This document shows positions 28,911-37,080 of a stretch of 64,000 nucleotides of DNA, piece after piece (within the stretch, counting starts at the first letter, position 1; every line of letters starts with the position of its first letter). The stretch comes from Prochlorococcus marinus str. MIT 9107 (GTDB lineage Bacteria; Cyanobacteriota; Cyanobacteriia; PCC-6307; Cyanobiaceae). Below the pieces are notes generated by a model. It was given only the letters and a program-made list of their open reading frames with translations. It was not told the origin of the DNA and did no database searches. Position numbers and translations under genes: made by a program. Where the stretch lies: NCBI RefSeq assembly GCF_000759855.1, contig NZ_JNAI01000007.1:1-64000 (forward strand). The letters run 5' to 3'.

Positions 28911-28973
28911 TTTATTCTGTAATAAAAGTAAGAAAGTCAGTTATTGCAATCAGTCTCGTTAGTAAAAAGGTAT

Positions 28974-29014
28974 GCTCCCAAAGCACCCGCGCTACCAAGC
29001 TGCGCCACGCCTCG
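28974..29014 (-). repeat. tRNA-Pro 5' half remnant
   Basis: Matches the tRNA-Pro from the anticodon loop to the 5' end, with one base missing in the D loop and one change in the acceptor. The flank beyond it (AATAAGATTTTAGTTTATAA) resembles the region upstream of the intact gene (CATAAGATCTTAGTTCATAA). This is the displaced original 5' half, implying an element entered from the 5' side and supplied a new 5' half and promoter. Confidence 0.85.
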
Positions 29015-29167
29015 TTAATAAGATTTTAGTTTATAAGGGTCAATTAGACAAAAAGAATAAATTAATTTTGAAAAATTATTTTGGATATAATAAATTATCT
29101 AATCTATTAAGTTTTTGCTATTACATTTATTTGTAAAGGTTAATTATTTAAAAATAATCTCGGCCCC

Positions 29168-29659
29168 ATGAAAAAGTTAGAAGAACTGATTTCTTCCTAT
29201 AAAGATTTCCCAAAAAAGGTATTGATTCTAAAGATGTTCTTGAAATAATTCATGAGAATGCAGTCTTCTCTGAATTGATTATTAAAATGTCTTCTAGTGA
29301 GATTTTTGAAAAGCTGAGGCAATAATTTCAATAGATGCAAGAGGTTTTATTTTCAGATCTCTAAGCCTTTAATTGAAGTAAGGAAGCCAGGTAAGCTGCT
29401 TGGTGAAATACTTAAGAGAAAAATATAATTTAGAGTATGGAGATAATTCTCTTTCAATTAAAAAAAATCTTTAAAAAAGTATAATTCTTTCGCTATTGTA
29501 AATAACTTACTAGCTACGGGCGGGACTGTTGATTGTGTAGCAAATTTAGTTAAGAGAAACGACAAAAAAATCTTGGTATTATTAACTGTTGTTGAATTAG
29601 TAACTTTAAAAGGAAGAAGTAAAGTGAATTTCTCAGTGGAATCATCCATATCATTTTGA
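29168..29659 (+). pseudogene. apt: Adenine phosphoribosyltransferase gene, multiply broken
   Basis: ATG at 29168 reads MKKLEELISSYKDFPKK. Further pieces in other frames are LEIIHENAVFSELIIKMSSS, ISIDARGFIF and GEILREKYNLEYGDNSLS, then SFAIVNNLLATGGTVDCVAN and LTVVELVTLKGRSKVNFSVE, ending at TGA 29657-29659. The PRPP loop DDLLATGGT has become NNLLATGGT. Apt salvages adenine to AMP; this copy cannot. Several frameshifts show old decay. It sits at the right border of the tRNA island. Confidence 0.85.
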
Positions 29660-29755
29660 TTCAATTTTAATTCCAGTCTTCAAATAGACTTGGTGAGATA
29701 AATGGCTTAATCTAAAATTATAAATTGAATTCTATTAATCCTTTCTCAGTTGCAA

Positions 29756-30451
29756 ATGTCTAAAGATATCAAAACTCCTTTCGGAAGAATTAGTCCAGAG
29801 GTGAGTTTAATCCCAATCTATTATTTAATATTTATATATGGTTTTGTTTATATTTTTCCATATGGTGAAAATTTGATAGGAGTAAGTTGGTTTGACTGGC
29901 TTAGAAGTGAGGATGGCCCTCTTGAATGGCTTCAGTTTTTTGAATATGTATCATCTTCTATTCTAGCTTTATTTATTTATGTAAGAAGAAAGAAAAAAAA
30001 GGAGATCAACTCTCTTATTTGGCTTATGATAGCTATTTTATCTTTATTAGTCGCAGGAGAGGAAATAAGCTGGGGAGAGAGGATAACAGGAATTGGAATT
30101 ACAAGTGTATCTAATTTAAATGTTCAAGGAGAAACTAATTTTCATAATTTACCTTTTTTTCATAATTATTTATTAGACCCAGTTTTTGAAATAAGTTGTA
30201 TTTTTCTTGGTTGGTTTGGGTGGAGGAAATTCAAAAAAATTGATGCTTTTCCTAGTAAAGCACTGTCTCTTTATTTCTTATTTGTCGCTCTATTTTACTT
30301 TTATTTTGATATTTCATGGGCCTCTACAACAGAACAAATAAGAAATGATCAAGAGATTTTTGAACTTTTATTATCTTCAGGAATTTTTATACATTGCTTG
30401 GAAAATTTCAGAAGAAATAAACCAAAATGGTTGATACATAAAAATATCTGA
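29756..30451 (+). CDS. Multi-span membrane protein, unknown
   Basis: A 231-residue protein with about five membrane helices (LIPIYYLIFIYGFVYIF, FFEYVSSSILALFIYV, IWLMIAILSLLVAGEEI, PVFEISCIFLGWFGW, ALSLYFLFVALFYFYFDIS). The charged, conserved-looking AGEEISWGERITG and NFHNLPFFHN motifs suggest an enzyme-like or metal site in the membrane. No family is certain. The frame begins at TTG 29750, but ATG at 29756 is more likely. Confidence 0.6.
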   Translation: MSKDIKTPFGRISPEVSLIPIYYLIFIYGFVYIFPYGENLIGVSWFDWLRSEDGPLEWLQFFEYVSSSILALFIYVRRKKKKEINSLIWLMIAILSLLVAGEEISWGERITGIGITSVSNLNVQGETNFHNLPFFHNYLLDPVFEISCIFLGWFGWRKFKKIDAFPSKALSLYFLFVALFYFYFDISWASTTEQIRNDQEIFELLLSSGIFIHCLENFRRNKPKWLIHKNI

Positions 30452-30468
30452 GATTTCTAATGTTTTAG

Positions 30469-30576
30469 ATGAATTTATCCTTGAAATTATTAATGGATTA
30501 TATTAGTCCGATTGATCCAGCAGTAAAGCCTACTGCTAAAAAAAATGTGAATTCAAGAAGATCTCTAGGGAGATAA
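30469..30576 (+). CDS. Possible 35-aa basic peptide
   Basis: MNLSLKLLMDYISPIDPAVK followed by a basic end with SRRSLGR. It has no clear ribosome site. It may be real or a remnant; no family recognised. Confidence 0.3.
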   Translation: MNLSLKLLMDYISPIDPAVKPTAKKNVNSRRSLGR

Positions 30577-30831
30577 TTGACAATAAGGTTTATTTGAGTC
30601 ATTTGACCTTGTGCTCCTCAGGTTTATTAAAGTTTTAAAAAATATAACTAATAAATTTTTTTTGTGAGATTAAAAATATTAAATTTTTTGTTTTTCTACA
30701 GAATTCAAAAATTAAATTTTAGATATTTCAATGAGGCTTTTTTTTTACTCGTAAGGTAATTTGATTTTAATTATAAGTTAATAATTTTTTTTAATGCTAT
30801 ATTTCTATAAAACTTTCTTTTCACAGATCTG

Positions 30832-30996
30832 ATGGACTATAAAAAAAAATCTTTAACTAAAATGAATCGCAATGAAAGCTATGAAGAAATAGATACAAGA
30901 CTAGCTTCTGGATGGTACGTAGATTCAGTAGGAAATACAAAAATGAAAAAATATAAGACTAAAAAGGTTTCATTTAAAATTTCAAAAAAAGTTTAA
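30832..30996 (+). CDS. 54-aa basic hypothetical protein
   Basis: MDYKKKSLTKMNRNESYEEI, then DTRLASGWYVDSVGNTKMKK and a Lys-rich end. The ASGWYVDSxGN core looks like a folded small domain, and the product is likely a soluble basic protein. Not recognised as a named family. The 3' end reaches the duplicated leader block that precedes the porins. Confidence 0.5.
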   Translation: MDYKKKSLTKMNRNESYEEIDTRLASGWYVDSVGNTKMKKYKTKKVSFKISKKV

Positions 30997-31267
30997 AAAC
31001 CCTAAATAAATAGTCGAAACTTCTAAAACCATTTTCTTTGATTAGTGATTCAATATTTTTATTAAAACAATTGAAAACCGTTACAAGTATCCAAAAGTGT
31101 AGCCTTTGATATATAAAAGCATAAAGGTTACATTTAAAATTAAAGATAATTTAAAACTAGAGGTGTAAATCTCTAGAACAATTTTCCTTTGAGTAACTTT
31201 TCGATTTTTTATTATTTGTACTTAAAAGCTGATAAATTGCCAATATTATCCAAAAATGTAGCCGTTG
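30966..31267 (+). repeat. Two imperfect copies of a 160-bp porin leader
   Basis: GGTTTCATTTAAAATT at 30966 and GGTTACATTTAAAATT at 31126 start two blocks that share AACAATTTTC/AACCATTTTC, TTTTTATTA and TATCCAAAA(A/G)TGTAGCC near the end (31088 and 31247). The right copy is the direct upstream region of the first porin. A lost gene or duplicated promoter is the likely origin. Confidence 0.6.
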
Positions 31268-31334
31268 CTACTTCATTTTGTACCTAATAATACCTTATAA
31301 TTAAGTGTCCTTTAAATTTCGTGTGAGGAAATTT

Positions 31335-32495
31335 ATGAAGCTTTTCAAAAGCTTGCTTATAGCTCCTGCAACACTAGGTCTTTTAGCACCTATGTCTGCT
31401 ACAGCTAATGAGCTTAACCTCGCTGAGGTTTCTGGCTACTCTTCTTCTGAAGAAGTACAGAACATTAGCGAATTCTATCCAAAAGAACTAGCTGTTACAA
31501 ACAGCCGAGTTGACGGTTTAGAAGCAAGAATTAATGAGTTTGAAGCTGGTGGCTTTTCAGAAACAACAACAGCATCATTCAGTGCAGACTTCTACTTAGG
31601 TGGAGTTGATGGTGGAACAAGTGCTACAGATGATCCTTTCATGGCAACTTACGGTTTCCAGATTGATCTAAACACTAGCTTCACTGGTGAAGATTCACTT
31701 GATATCTCTATAGATGCTGGTAACACTTCTAGTTCCACTACTTCTGTTACAGAATTTGATGGTAACGCTACTGGAGATGTGCTAACTGTTGACGGTGTTT
31801 CTTACACTTTCCCAGTAGGTGGCGCAACAGTATTCGTTGCTGACAATGGAGATGGTAGTGCTTTATTCACCACAGCATGCTCTTACGGTGGACCAACAAA
31901 TACACTTGATGACTGCGGTAATGTAAACGCTGGAATTACTGGTGGTGCTGTAGCCACAGGAGCTAGCTATGACTTCGGTAACGGATTCTCAACTGCTGTT
32001 GGATTACAAACAAATACTGAAGCATCTACTGGAATCATGACTGAAGAGTCAACTGATGCTTATGCACTTAACGCGGCCTACACTGATGACAATTACGGTT
32101 TCTCAGTAACTTGGAGCAACATTGAAGATGGTTCTAATGGTAATGATACTTACACTGCACTTAACGGTTCCTTCACTCCTGACGGAGAAGCTTTACCTTC
32201 TATAAGTGTTGGTTATGAAATCGGTGATGATGATAGTAAGTCAACTGATGAAGAAATCACAAGTTTCTTTGTTGGACTTCAGTGGGATGAAGTAGGACCT
32301 GGCGCCTTAGGAATTGCAATGGGCCATAGCAACACAGTTGAAGGTGCTGAAGAAGAGTACATGTACGAAGCATATTACTCATACCCAGTGAATGACCAAA
32401 TGACAATCACACCAGTGATTTATACAAAGGAAAGCGCAACATCTGGTCAAGATGATGCAACTGGTTTCCTAGTTAAGACATCATTCAGCTTCTGA
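31335..32495 (+). CDS. Outer-membrane porin, copy 1
   Basis: A 386-residue protein: signal peptide (KLFKSLLIAPATLGLLAPMS, cleavage after ATANE), a short helical region (VTNSRVDGLEARINEFEAGG), then a beta-barrel with alternating strands and a final Phe (VKTSFSF). The barrel is rich in Asp, Gly and Thr. It probably mediates uptake of small solutes. The frame starts at GTG 31305, but ATG at 31335 with GAGG eight bases before it is preferred, as in the paralog. Closed by the terminator at 32536. Confidence 0.8.
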   Translation: MKLFKSLLIAPATLGLLAPMSATANELNLAEVSGYSSSEEVQNISEFYPKELAVTNSRVDGLEARINEFEAGGFSETTTASFSADFYLGGVDGGTSATDDPFMATYGFQIDLNTSFTGEDSLDISIDAGNTSSSTTSVTEFDGNATGDVLTVDGVSYTFPVGGATVFVADNGDGSALFTTACSYGGPTNTLDDCGNVNAGITGGAVATGASYDFGNGFSTAVGLQTNTEASTGIMTEESTDAYALNAAYTDDNYGFSVTWSNIEDGSNGNDTYTALNGSFTPDGEALPSISVGYEIGDDDSKSTDEEITSFFVGLQWDEVGPGALGIAMGHSNTVEGAEEEYMYEAYYSYPVNDQMTITPVIYTKESATSGQDDATGFLVKTSFSF

Positions 32496-32535
32496 ATTTA
32501 ATTATTTAATTTAGAAAATCTCCTATACACATTTA

Positions 32536-32560
32536 AAACCTGCTTTTATGCAGGTTTTTT
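32536..32560 (+). terminator. Terminator of porin 1
   Basis: AAACCTGC-TTTTAT-GCAGGTTT followed by T. It lies 40 bp after the porin stop. Confidence 0.85.
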
Positions 32561-32656
32561 AATGTCATGACAAATTTTGTTTTGTCTACAAACACTTGTA
32601 AATTCAAAAAAAATTACTTATTCTAGATTGTATTTGATTTCTGTGTGAGGAAATTT

Positions 32657-33919
32657 ATGAAACTTTTTAAGAGTTTGTTGATCGCACCAGCAGCATTGGG
32701 ACTTATGTCTCCATTAGCTGTCAGTGCTTCTGAAACAAACTTAAATGAAATCTCAAACTACTCTGATGTTGAGACTATTGATTTTGCTAACTCATTTGGC
32801 AAGGTCGATTCAAACCAAAAGGAACTACTTGCTGGTGGTGAAGGCTTAGTTGATAGTGATAGCTATAATCATAGACATGATGGTGGTTTCTCAGAAACAA
32901 CTTCATTAACTGGAGCAGCTTTTTCACAAATTGGCTCAGTTGATAAAGGTGATGACACTGAAGCTTTAACTGCTACTTACTCTTACAATCTTGATCTAAA
33001 TACTTCATTTACTGGAGAAGATAATTTGTATGTAGGTATAGAAACTGGTAACGCTGTTTCAAGTGTAGACTTTCGTACGGGTGATTCTGTAAATGGCAGC
33101 GATGAGTTAAGCGTTGCGTCTATGTATTATCAATTTCCTGTTGGAAATTTTGATATAGCTGTAGGACCATTACTTGATAATGATGATTTAATGCCTACAA
33201 CTACAACCATTTATTCAGATAAATTCTTTATGAGTGGTTACGGTTTACTTAAATCCAATTTTTGGCTTTACGATAGAACAGGTGCTGGAGTTGCAGTATC
33301 AAGAAATTTTGATAATGGCTTTAATGCTTCTGGTAGTATTATCGGAGCAGAGGCAGCGACATCAGATGGTTTCTTAACTGAAGAAGGGGCTGATGTAGTT
33401 ACTCTTTCTGCTGGTTATGACGGAGATAGTTTTGGTGGAGGTATTGTTTATGTTTCTAGTGATGGATACTGTGATTTAGTCAATGATTACATTTCTACTA
33501 CTTGTTCTGATCTTGGAATAACTTCAGACATATCTGCTGATGTAGTTGGTATCGGAGGTTACTGGACCCCTAATGACGGTCAGACAACAATCAGTGCTAC
33601 TATCAATCATGTCGATCCAGATATAAGTGGAATAACTACAGATGAGTTCACCGACCTTCAATTAGGTTTAGAGCATGAATTTGGTGCGGGTGTATTGTCA
33701 GCCTCATGGAAGTCAATTCCTTTATTAAAAGTATCAGGTTCAGATCTTGTTAATGATACTCTGGGTTCTTATTATGAAATTTATTTCACTCAGCCAATTA
33801 ATGACTCCTTAGATCTAACCTATGGTGTGTCTGTAGCAGATCCAGATACTGATAGTGATGATACCATCGAACTATTGGACTACTCAGCAGTTGGTGCTCA
33901 AGCTACCTTTAAATTCTAA
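32657..33919 (+). CDS. Outer-membrane porin, copy 2
   Basis: A 420-residue paralog of the previous gene with the same start (gtgtgaggaaatttATG; KLFKSLLIAPAALGLMSPLA), the same motifs GGFSETTSLTGAAFS and DLNTSFTGEDNLYVG, and a C-terminal Phe (GAQATFKF). The coiled-coil segment after the signal is shorter and degenerate. The two differ strongly in the barrel loops, suggesting different pore or surface properties. Ends at the terminator at 33978. Confidence 0.8.
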   Translation: MKLFKSLLIAPAALGLMSPLAVSASETNLNEISNYSDVETIDFANSFGKVDSNQKELLAGGEGLVDSDSYNHRHDGGFSETTSLTGAAFSQIGSVDKGDDTEALTATYSYNLDLNTSFTGEDNLYVGIETGNAVSSVDFRTGDSVNGSDELSVASMYYQFPVGNFDIAVGPLLDNDDLMPTTTTIYSDKFFMSGYGLLKSNFWLYDRTGAGVAVSRNFDNGFNASGSIIGAEAATSDGFLTEEGADVVTLSAGYDGDSFGGGIVYVSSDGYCDLVNDYISTTCSDLGITSDISADVVGIGGYWTPNDGQTTISATINHVDPDISGITTDEFTDLQLGLEHEFGAGVLSASWKSIPLLKVSGSDLVNDTLGSYYEIYFTQPINDSLDLTYGVSVADPDTDSDDTIELLDYSAVGAQATFKF

Positions 33920-33977
33920 GATTTATTGATTAAAGAGCTATTTCAAGTCCTTAAATTAATTTATTAAAGATTCATTA

Positions 33978-34013
33978 AACAGCCCACTTTTTAAAAGTAT
34001 GGGCTGTTTTTTT
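33978..34013 (+). terminator. Terminator of porin 2
   Basis: AACAGCCCA-CTTTTTAAAAGTA-TGGGCTGTT followed by T6. Confidence 0.85.
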
Positions 34014-34480
34014 ATCTACTATATTTAAAAGAGCATTATAAAAGCATTTCTTTTTTATCTCATGATTAATTTTTATTTATTCCATCGGTTTAAAATTCCT
34101 CAAGAAGCCATTTGATTTTATAAATAATATGTTTTCATGGATCTTTTTAGTTCTTTTGATATTTGGTATTTATAAGAGACTAGTAATTTTTTGTTTTCAG
34201 GTTGTTTTGCAAGAATCATAATCAATCTAATATTTTCTATAAAGTTGAAATTGGAAGTAGAAATGTTTTATTTCCCGATAAGAGGAAACATTAAATGATA
34301 AAGAATTATCTAATTCTGTATATTTTTTTTAATTATTACTACTATCATTGATCATATTTAAATGACCCAATTTTTAAATGTTTAATATGTAAACAAGATA
34401 TAGAGATATTAACAAAAACTTTAAAAAAAAGGTCATTTATTATGTTCTACTTGCCTAGAGAACATAGAAATAAATGCACA
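34014..34480. other. Intergenic region without a gene
   Basis: About 470 bp of AT-rich sequence. No convincing frame. One inverted repeat, TATGTTCT-acttgcctag-AGAACATA, lies at 34441-34466. Confidence 0.5.
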
Positions 34481-34484
34481 AAAA

Positions 34485-34512
34485 AAAAGCCTTAAGTAAA
34501 AGGCTTTTTAAT
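34485..34512 (-). terminator. Terminator downstream of the minus-strand hli
   Basis: AAAAGCCTT-AAGTA-AAGGCTTTT with A/T runs on both sides, able to work on either strand. It is the first hairpin downstream of the hli gene at 34630-34737. Confidence 0.6.
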
Positions 34513-34629
34513 TATGTAAATACTTTATTAAGCTTAAAACGAAGGATTGTTATTAGCCAAATAATTCATTTAACTTTCTTCGTTTAAACAATAATTTTCT
34601 GTATTTTTTTGTAATTTTGGTTATTGAAC

Positions 34630-34737
34630 CTAAAACCATCCTGGAATAATTTGTCCAGTGGTTACATATGCGCCAACAGCTGCAACGAAACCTAACATTG
34701 CGGCCCAACCATTAAAACGTTCTGCTTCAGGAGTCAT
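34630..34737 (-). CDS. hli: Short high-light-inducible protein
   Basis: A 35-residue protein: MTPEAERFNGWAAMLGFVAA then VGAYVTTGQIIPGWF. It holds the Hli core ExxNxxxAMLGF (here ERFNGWAAMLGF), one thylakoid helix that binds chlorophyll and carotenoid, and it is only as long as that helix. It is of the short, core type of Prochlorococcus hli. Identified from its sequence because it is shorter than the usual annotation limit. Confidence 0.93.
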   Translation of the reverse strand: MTPEAERFNGWAAMLGFVAAVGAYVTTGQIIPGWF

Positions 34738-35276
34738 AATAATAATAGAAATATATGTGTATTATTGTAACAGCATTCATGACGCTTTGTAAAGTATTTT
34801 ATATTTTTTTTATAGAAGTCCCTATTTGAAAGGTATTTAAAGCTTAATTTTAACATAAATGATACATAAACGTGAATATTGTTCTTTGTTCTAGGAATCT
34901 TTTGAAAAATTTAGGTTAAGTAATTTTTGACTTTTTAATTCAGGTTTTATATTAAAAGTAAATCTTTAAATGTCTCTCAAAATCTTTGATAATTTTAATT
35001 TGTGCATACATTTGATATCTTACAAATAATGGTCCGAGATAAATTTGCAGGAGTTAGGGTTTGAATCCTAATTCTTTAGTCTAAGCAATTAAATGCTTTT
35101 TTAATCTTTAAAAATATTCCCATAATTTATTTTGACAAAAAATTTTTTTCTTCAGTATTCTGTAATTACTAATCAATGAGCTATCACTGATTGATTAAAA
35201 ATTCTTTAAGTTATGAGAGAGAAAGTTTGGTAAGTTTATGTATTATTTTCGATTAATGTAATCAATTATTTAGATG
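34738..35276. other. Intergenic region between hli and tRNA-Lys
   Basis: About 540 bp, AT-rich, without a supported gene. An inverted repeat AATCAATGAGC-TATCA-CTGATTGATT lies at 35171-35196. It holds the hli promoter region at its left end. Confidence 0.5.
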
Positions 35277-35348
35277 TGGGTCGCCTGAGATTCGAACTCA
35301 GGACCAGCCGGTTAAAAGCCGGATGCTCTACCGCTGAGCTAGCGACCC
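35277..35348 (-). tRNA. trnK-UUU: tRNA-Lys(UUU)
   Basis: Minus strand: acceptor GGGTCGC/GCGACCC, D arm GCTCAGCGGTAGAGC, anticodon stem TCCGG/CCGGC (mostly) with loop CTTTTAA (anticodon TTT), T arm CTGAGTTCGAATCTCAG, discriminator A. CCA is not encoded (CAC follows). Complete cloverleaf. Confidence 0.96.
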
Positions 35349-35520
35349 ATTATGTAAAATTGAGTACATTAAAAATTATCCCTTTTTAAGGTAAAAAAAA
35401 CAACTTATTATTCTAACTTGAACAATTGAAATACAATTCTTAACTTATTAAAAAAAAAAAAAAATCTCTCTTTCTCTTCTGCAGAAAGCTAGAATGATAA
35501 ATAAATAACTATTCAAGAAC

Positions 35521-35637
35521 ATGTTAAGAATCATCTTAGTTTTCGCCCCAATTATTGCAGCTCTAGCTTGGGTCATATTTAATATACAAAAACCTGCAAG
35601 GGAGCAATTTACAAGGGATTTTTTGGGAAAGGATTAA
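35521..35637 (+). CDS. psbY: Photosystem II protein PsbY
   Basis: A 38-residue single-span protein: [20 protein letters not shown] and then [18 protein letters not shown]. The APIxAAxxWVxFNIxxPAxxQ pattern marks PsbY, a peripheral small subunit of photosystem II near cytochrome b559. The trmFO start follows 6 bp after the stop, so they may share a transcript. Confidence 0.9.
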   Translation: MLRIILVFAPIIAALAWVIFNIQKPAREQFTRDFLGKD

Positions 35638-35643
35638 TTTAAT

Positions 35644-37056
35644 TTGATAAACAATGAAGTAATAGTTATAGGTGCCGGTCTAGCTGGATCAGAGGCTGCT
35701 TGGCAAATAGCAAATGCAGGAATTGCGGTTAAATTAGTTGAAATGAGACCACTTTCTTTAACCCCGGCTCACCATACTGATCAGTTTGGCGAACTTGTAT
35801 GTAGCAATAGTTTTGGGGCCTTGAGTCATGACAGGGCTGCTGGTCTTTTACAAGAAGAATTAAGAAGATTCAACTCTTTAATAATTAGAACAGCTGATAA
35901 ATTTTCTGTTCCTGCAGGAGGCGCTTTAGCCGTCGACAGATCAAAATTCAGCAAATATTTGACAGAGAAATTAACAAATCATCCTCTTATTGAGGTAAAG
36001 AGAATTGAACAATTAGACATACCTTTAAAAGATACCGTTACCGTACTTGCTACTGGACCATTAACTTCAGAAACCTTGGCAAATAAAATTAGAAATTTTA
36101 CGGGCATTGATTCTTGCCATTTTTATGATGCAGCAAGTCCTATCATCTACGGTGAGACCATTGATCAAGAAAAGATATTTAAAGCAAGTAGATATGATAA
36201 AGGTGATCCGGCATATTTTAATTGCCCTATGAATGAAAATGAATACCTCAATTTCTGGAATGAATTGATTAATGGACAGCAGGCTTCTTTAAAGGATTTT
36301 GAAAAAGAATCAGCAAATTTTTTTGAAGCTTGTTTACCAATTGAAGAAATAGCTAGAAGAGGAATTGAAACAATGCGATATGGCCCTTTAAAAGCTATTG
36401 GTTTATGGAATCCAGAATGGGGCGATTTATTCGATAGAGCAAATAGATTAAAAAAAAGGCCCCATGCAATAGTTCAATTAAGGAAAGAAGATTTAGAAGG
36501 TAAATTATTAAATATGGTTGGTTTTCAGACTAACCTCAAATGGTCAGAACAAAAAAGAATATTTAGAATGATTCCTGGCTTAGAAAAAGCTGAGTTTGTT
36601 CGTTTTGGTGTAATGCATAGAAATACTTTTTTAGAATCTCCCAAACTACTGTTGCCAACACTTCAATTTTTAAAAAGGGATTCACTTCTTGCCGCTGGCC
36701 AAATAACAGGGACGGAGGGCTATGTAGCTGCAGCCGCAGGTGGTTTATTGGCGGGTATAAACGCTTCTTTACTTGTGATAAGAAAAAATCCTGTTACTTT
36801 CCCTGCGGAATCAATGATAGGCTCCTTGATGAACTTTATTAGTAATAAAAATATAATAATGTCTAATCAGAAAAAAAATAAATTTCAACCAATGCCCCCT
36901 TCATTTGGATTATTGCCAGAATTAAATAATAAAATAAAGGACAAAAAAATACGGTATAAAGCTTACCAAGAAAGGTCTCTTGATGCTTTGGAAGGGTTTA
37001 AAAAAAAATTAGATTCATATTTCGAAAAAGATCAATTACTTGTTCAGATTAATTAA
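35644..37056 (+). CDS. trmFO: tRNA (uracil-54-C5) methyltransferase, folate/FAD-dependent
   Basis: A 470-residue protein with the FAD motif [14 protein letters not shown] (residues 8-21), the ETHxxQ-like [18 protein letters not shown] with the conserved CSNS, and [20 protein letters not shown] near the C-terminus, all typical of TrmFO/Gid. It methylates U54 of tRNA using methylene-tetrahydrofolate and FADH2. It starts with TTG. Length is normal. Confidence 0.95.
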   Translation: MINNEVIVIGAGLAGSEAAWQIANAGIAVKLVEMRPLSLTPAHHTDQFGELVCSNSFGALSHDRAAGLLQEELRRFNSLIIRTADKFSVPAGGALAVDRSKFSKYLTEKLTNHPLIEVKRIEQLDIPLKDTVTVLATGPLTSETLANKIRNFTGIDSCHFYDAASPIIYGETIDQEKIFKASRYDKGDPAYFNCPMNENEYLNFWNELINGQQASLKDFEKESANFFEACLPIEEIARRGIETMRYGPLKAIGLWNPEWGDLFDRANRLKKRPHAIVQLRKEDLEGKLLNMVGFQTNLKWSEQKRIFRMIPGLEKAEFVRFGVMHRNTFLESPKLLLPTLQFLKRDSLLAAGQITGTEGYVAAAAGGLLAGINASLLVIRKNPVTFPAESMIGSLMNFISNKNIIMSNQKKNKFQPMPPSFGLLPELNNKIKDKKIRYKAYQERSLDALEGFKKKLDSYFEKDQLLVQIN

Positions 37057-37080
37057 AATGAATTACCTATCAATTTAAAA

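Noticed and set aside
29458-29664. Minus-strand 68-codon frame
   Set aside because: It is antisense to the readable apt fragments (AIVNNLLATGGT and so on), which explain the sequence.
1-29700. Prophage
   Set aside because: No capsid, terminase, tail, lysis or replication genes are seen; cargo is of bacterial or unknown type.
31305-31334. GTG start of porin 1
   Set aside because: ATG at 31335 has GAGG at the right distance, and the same context precedes porin 2.
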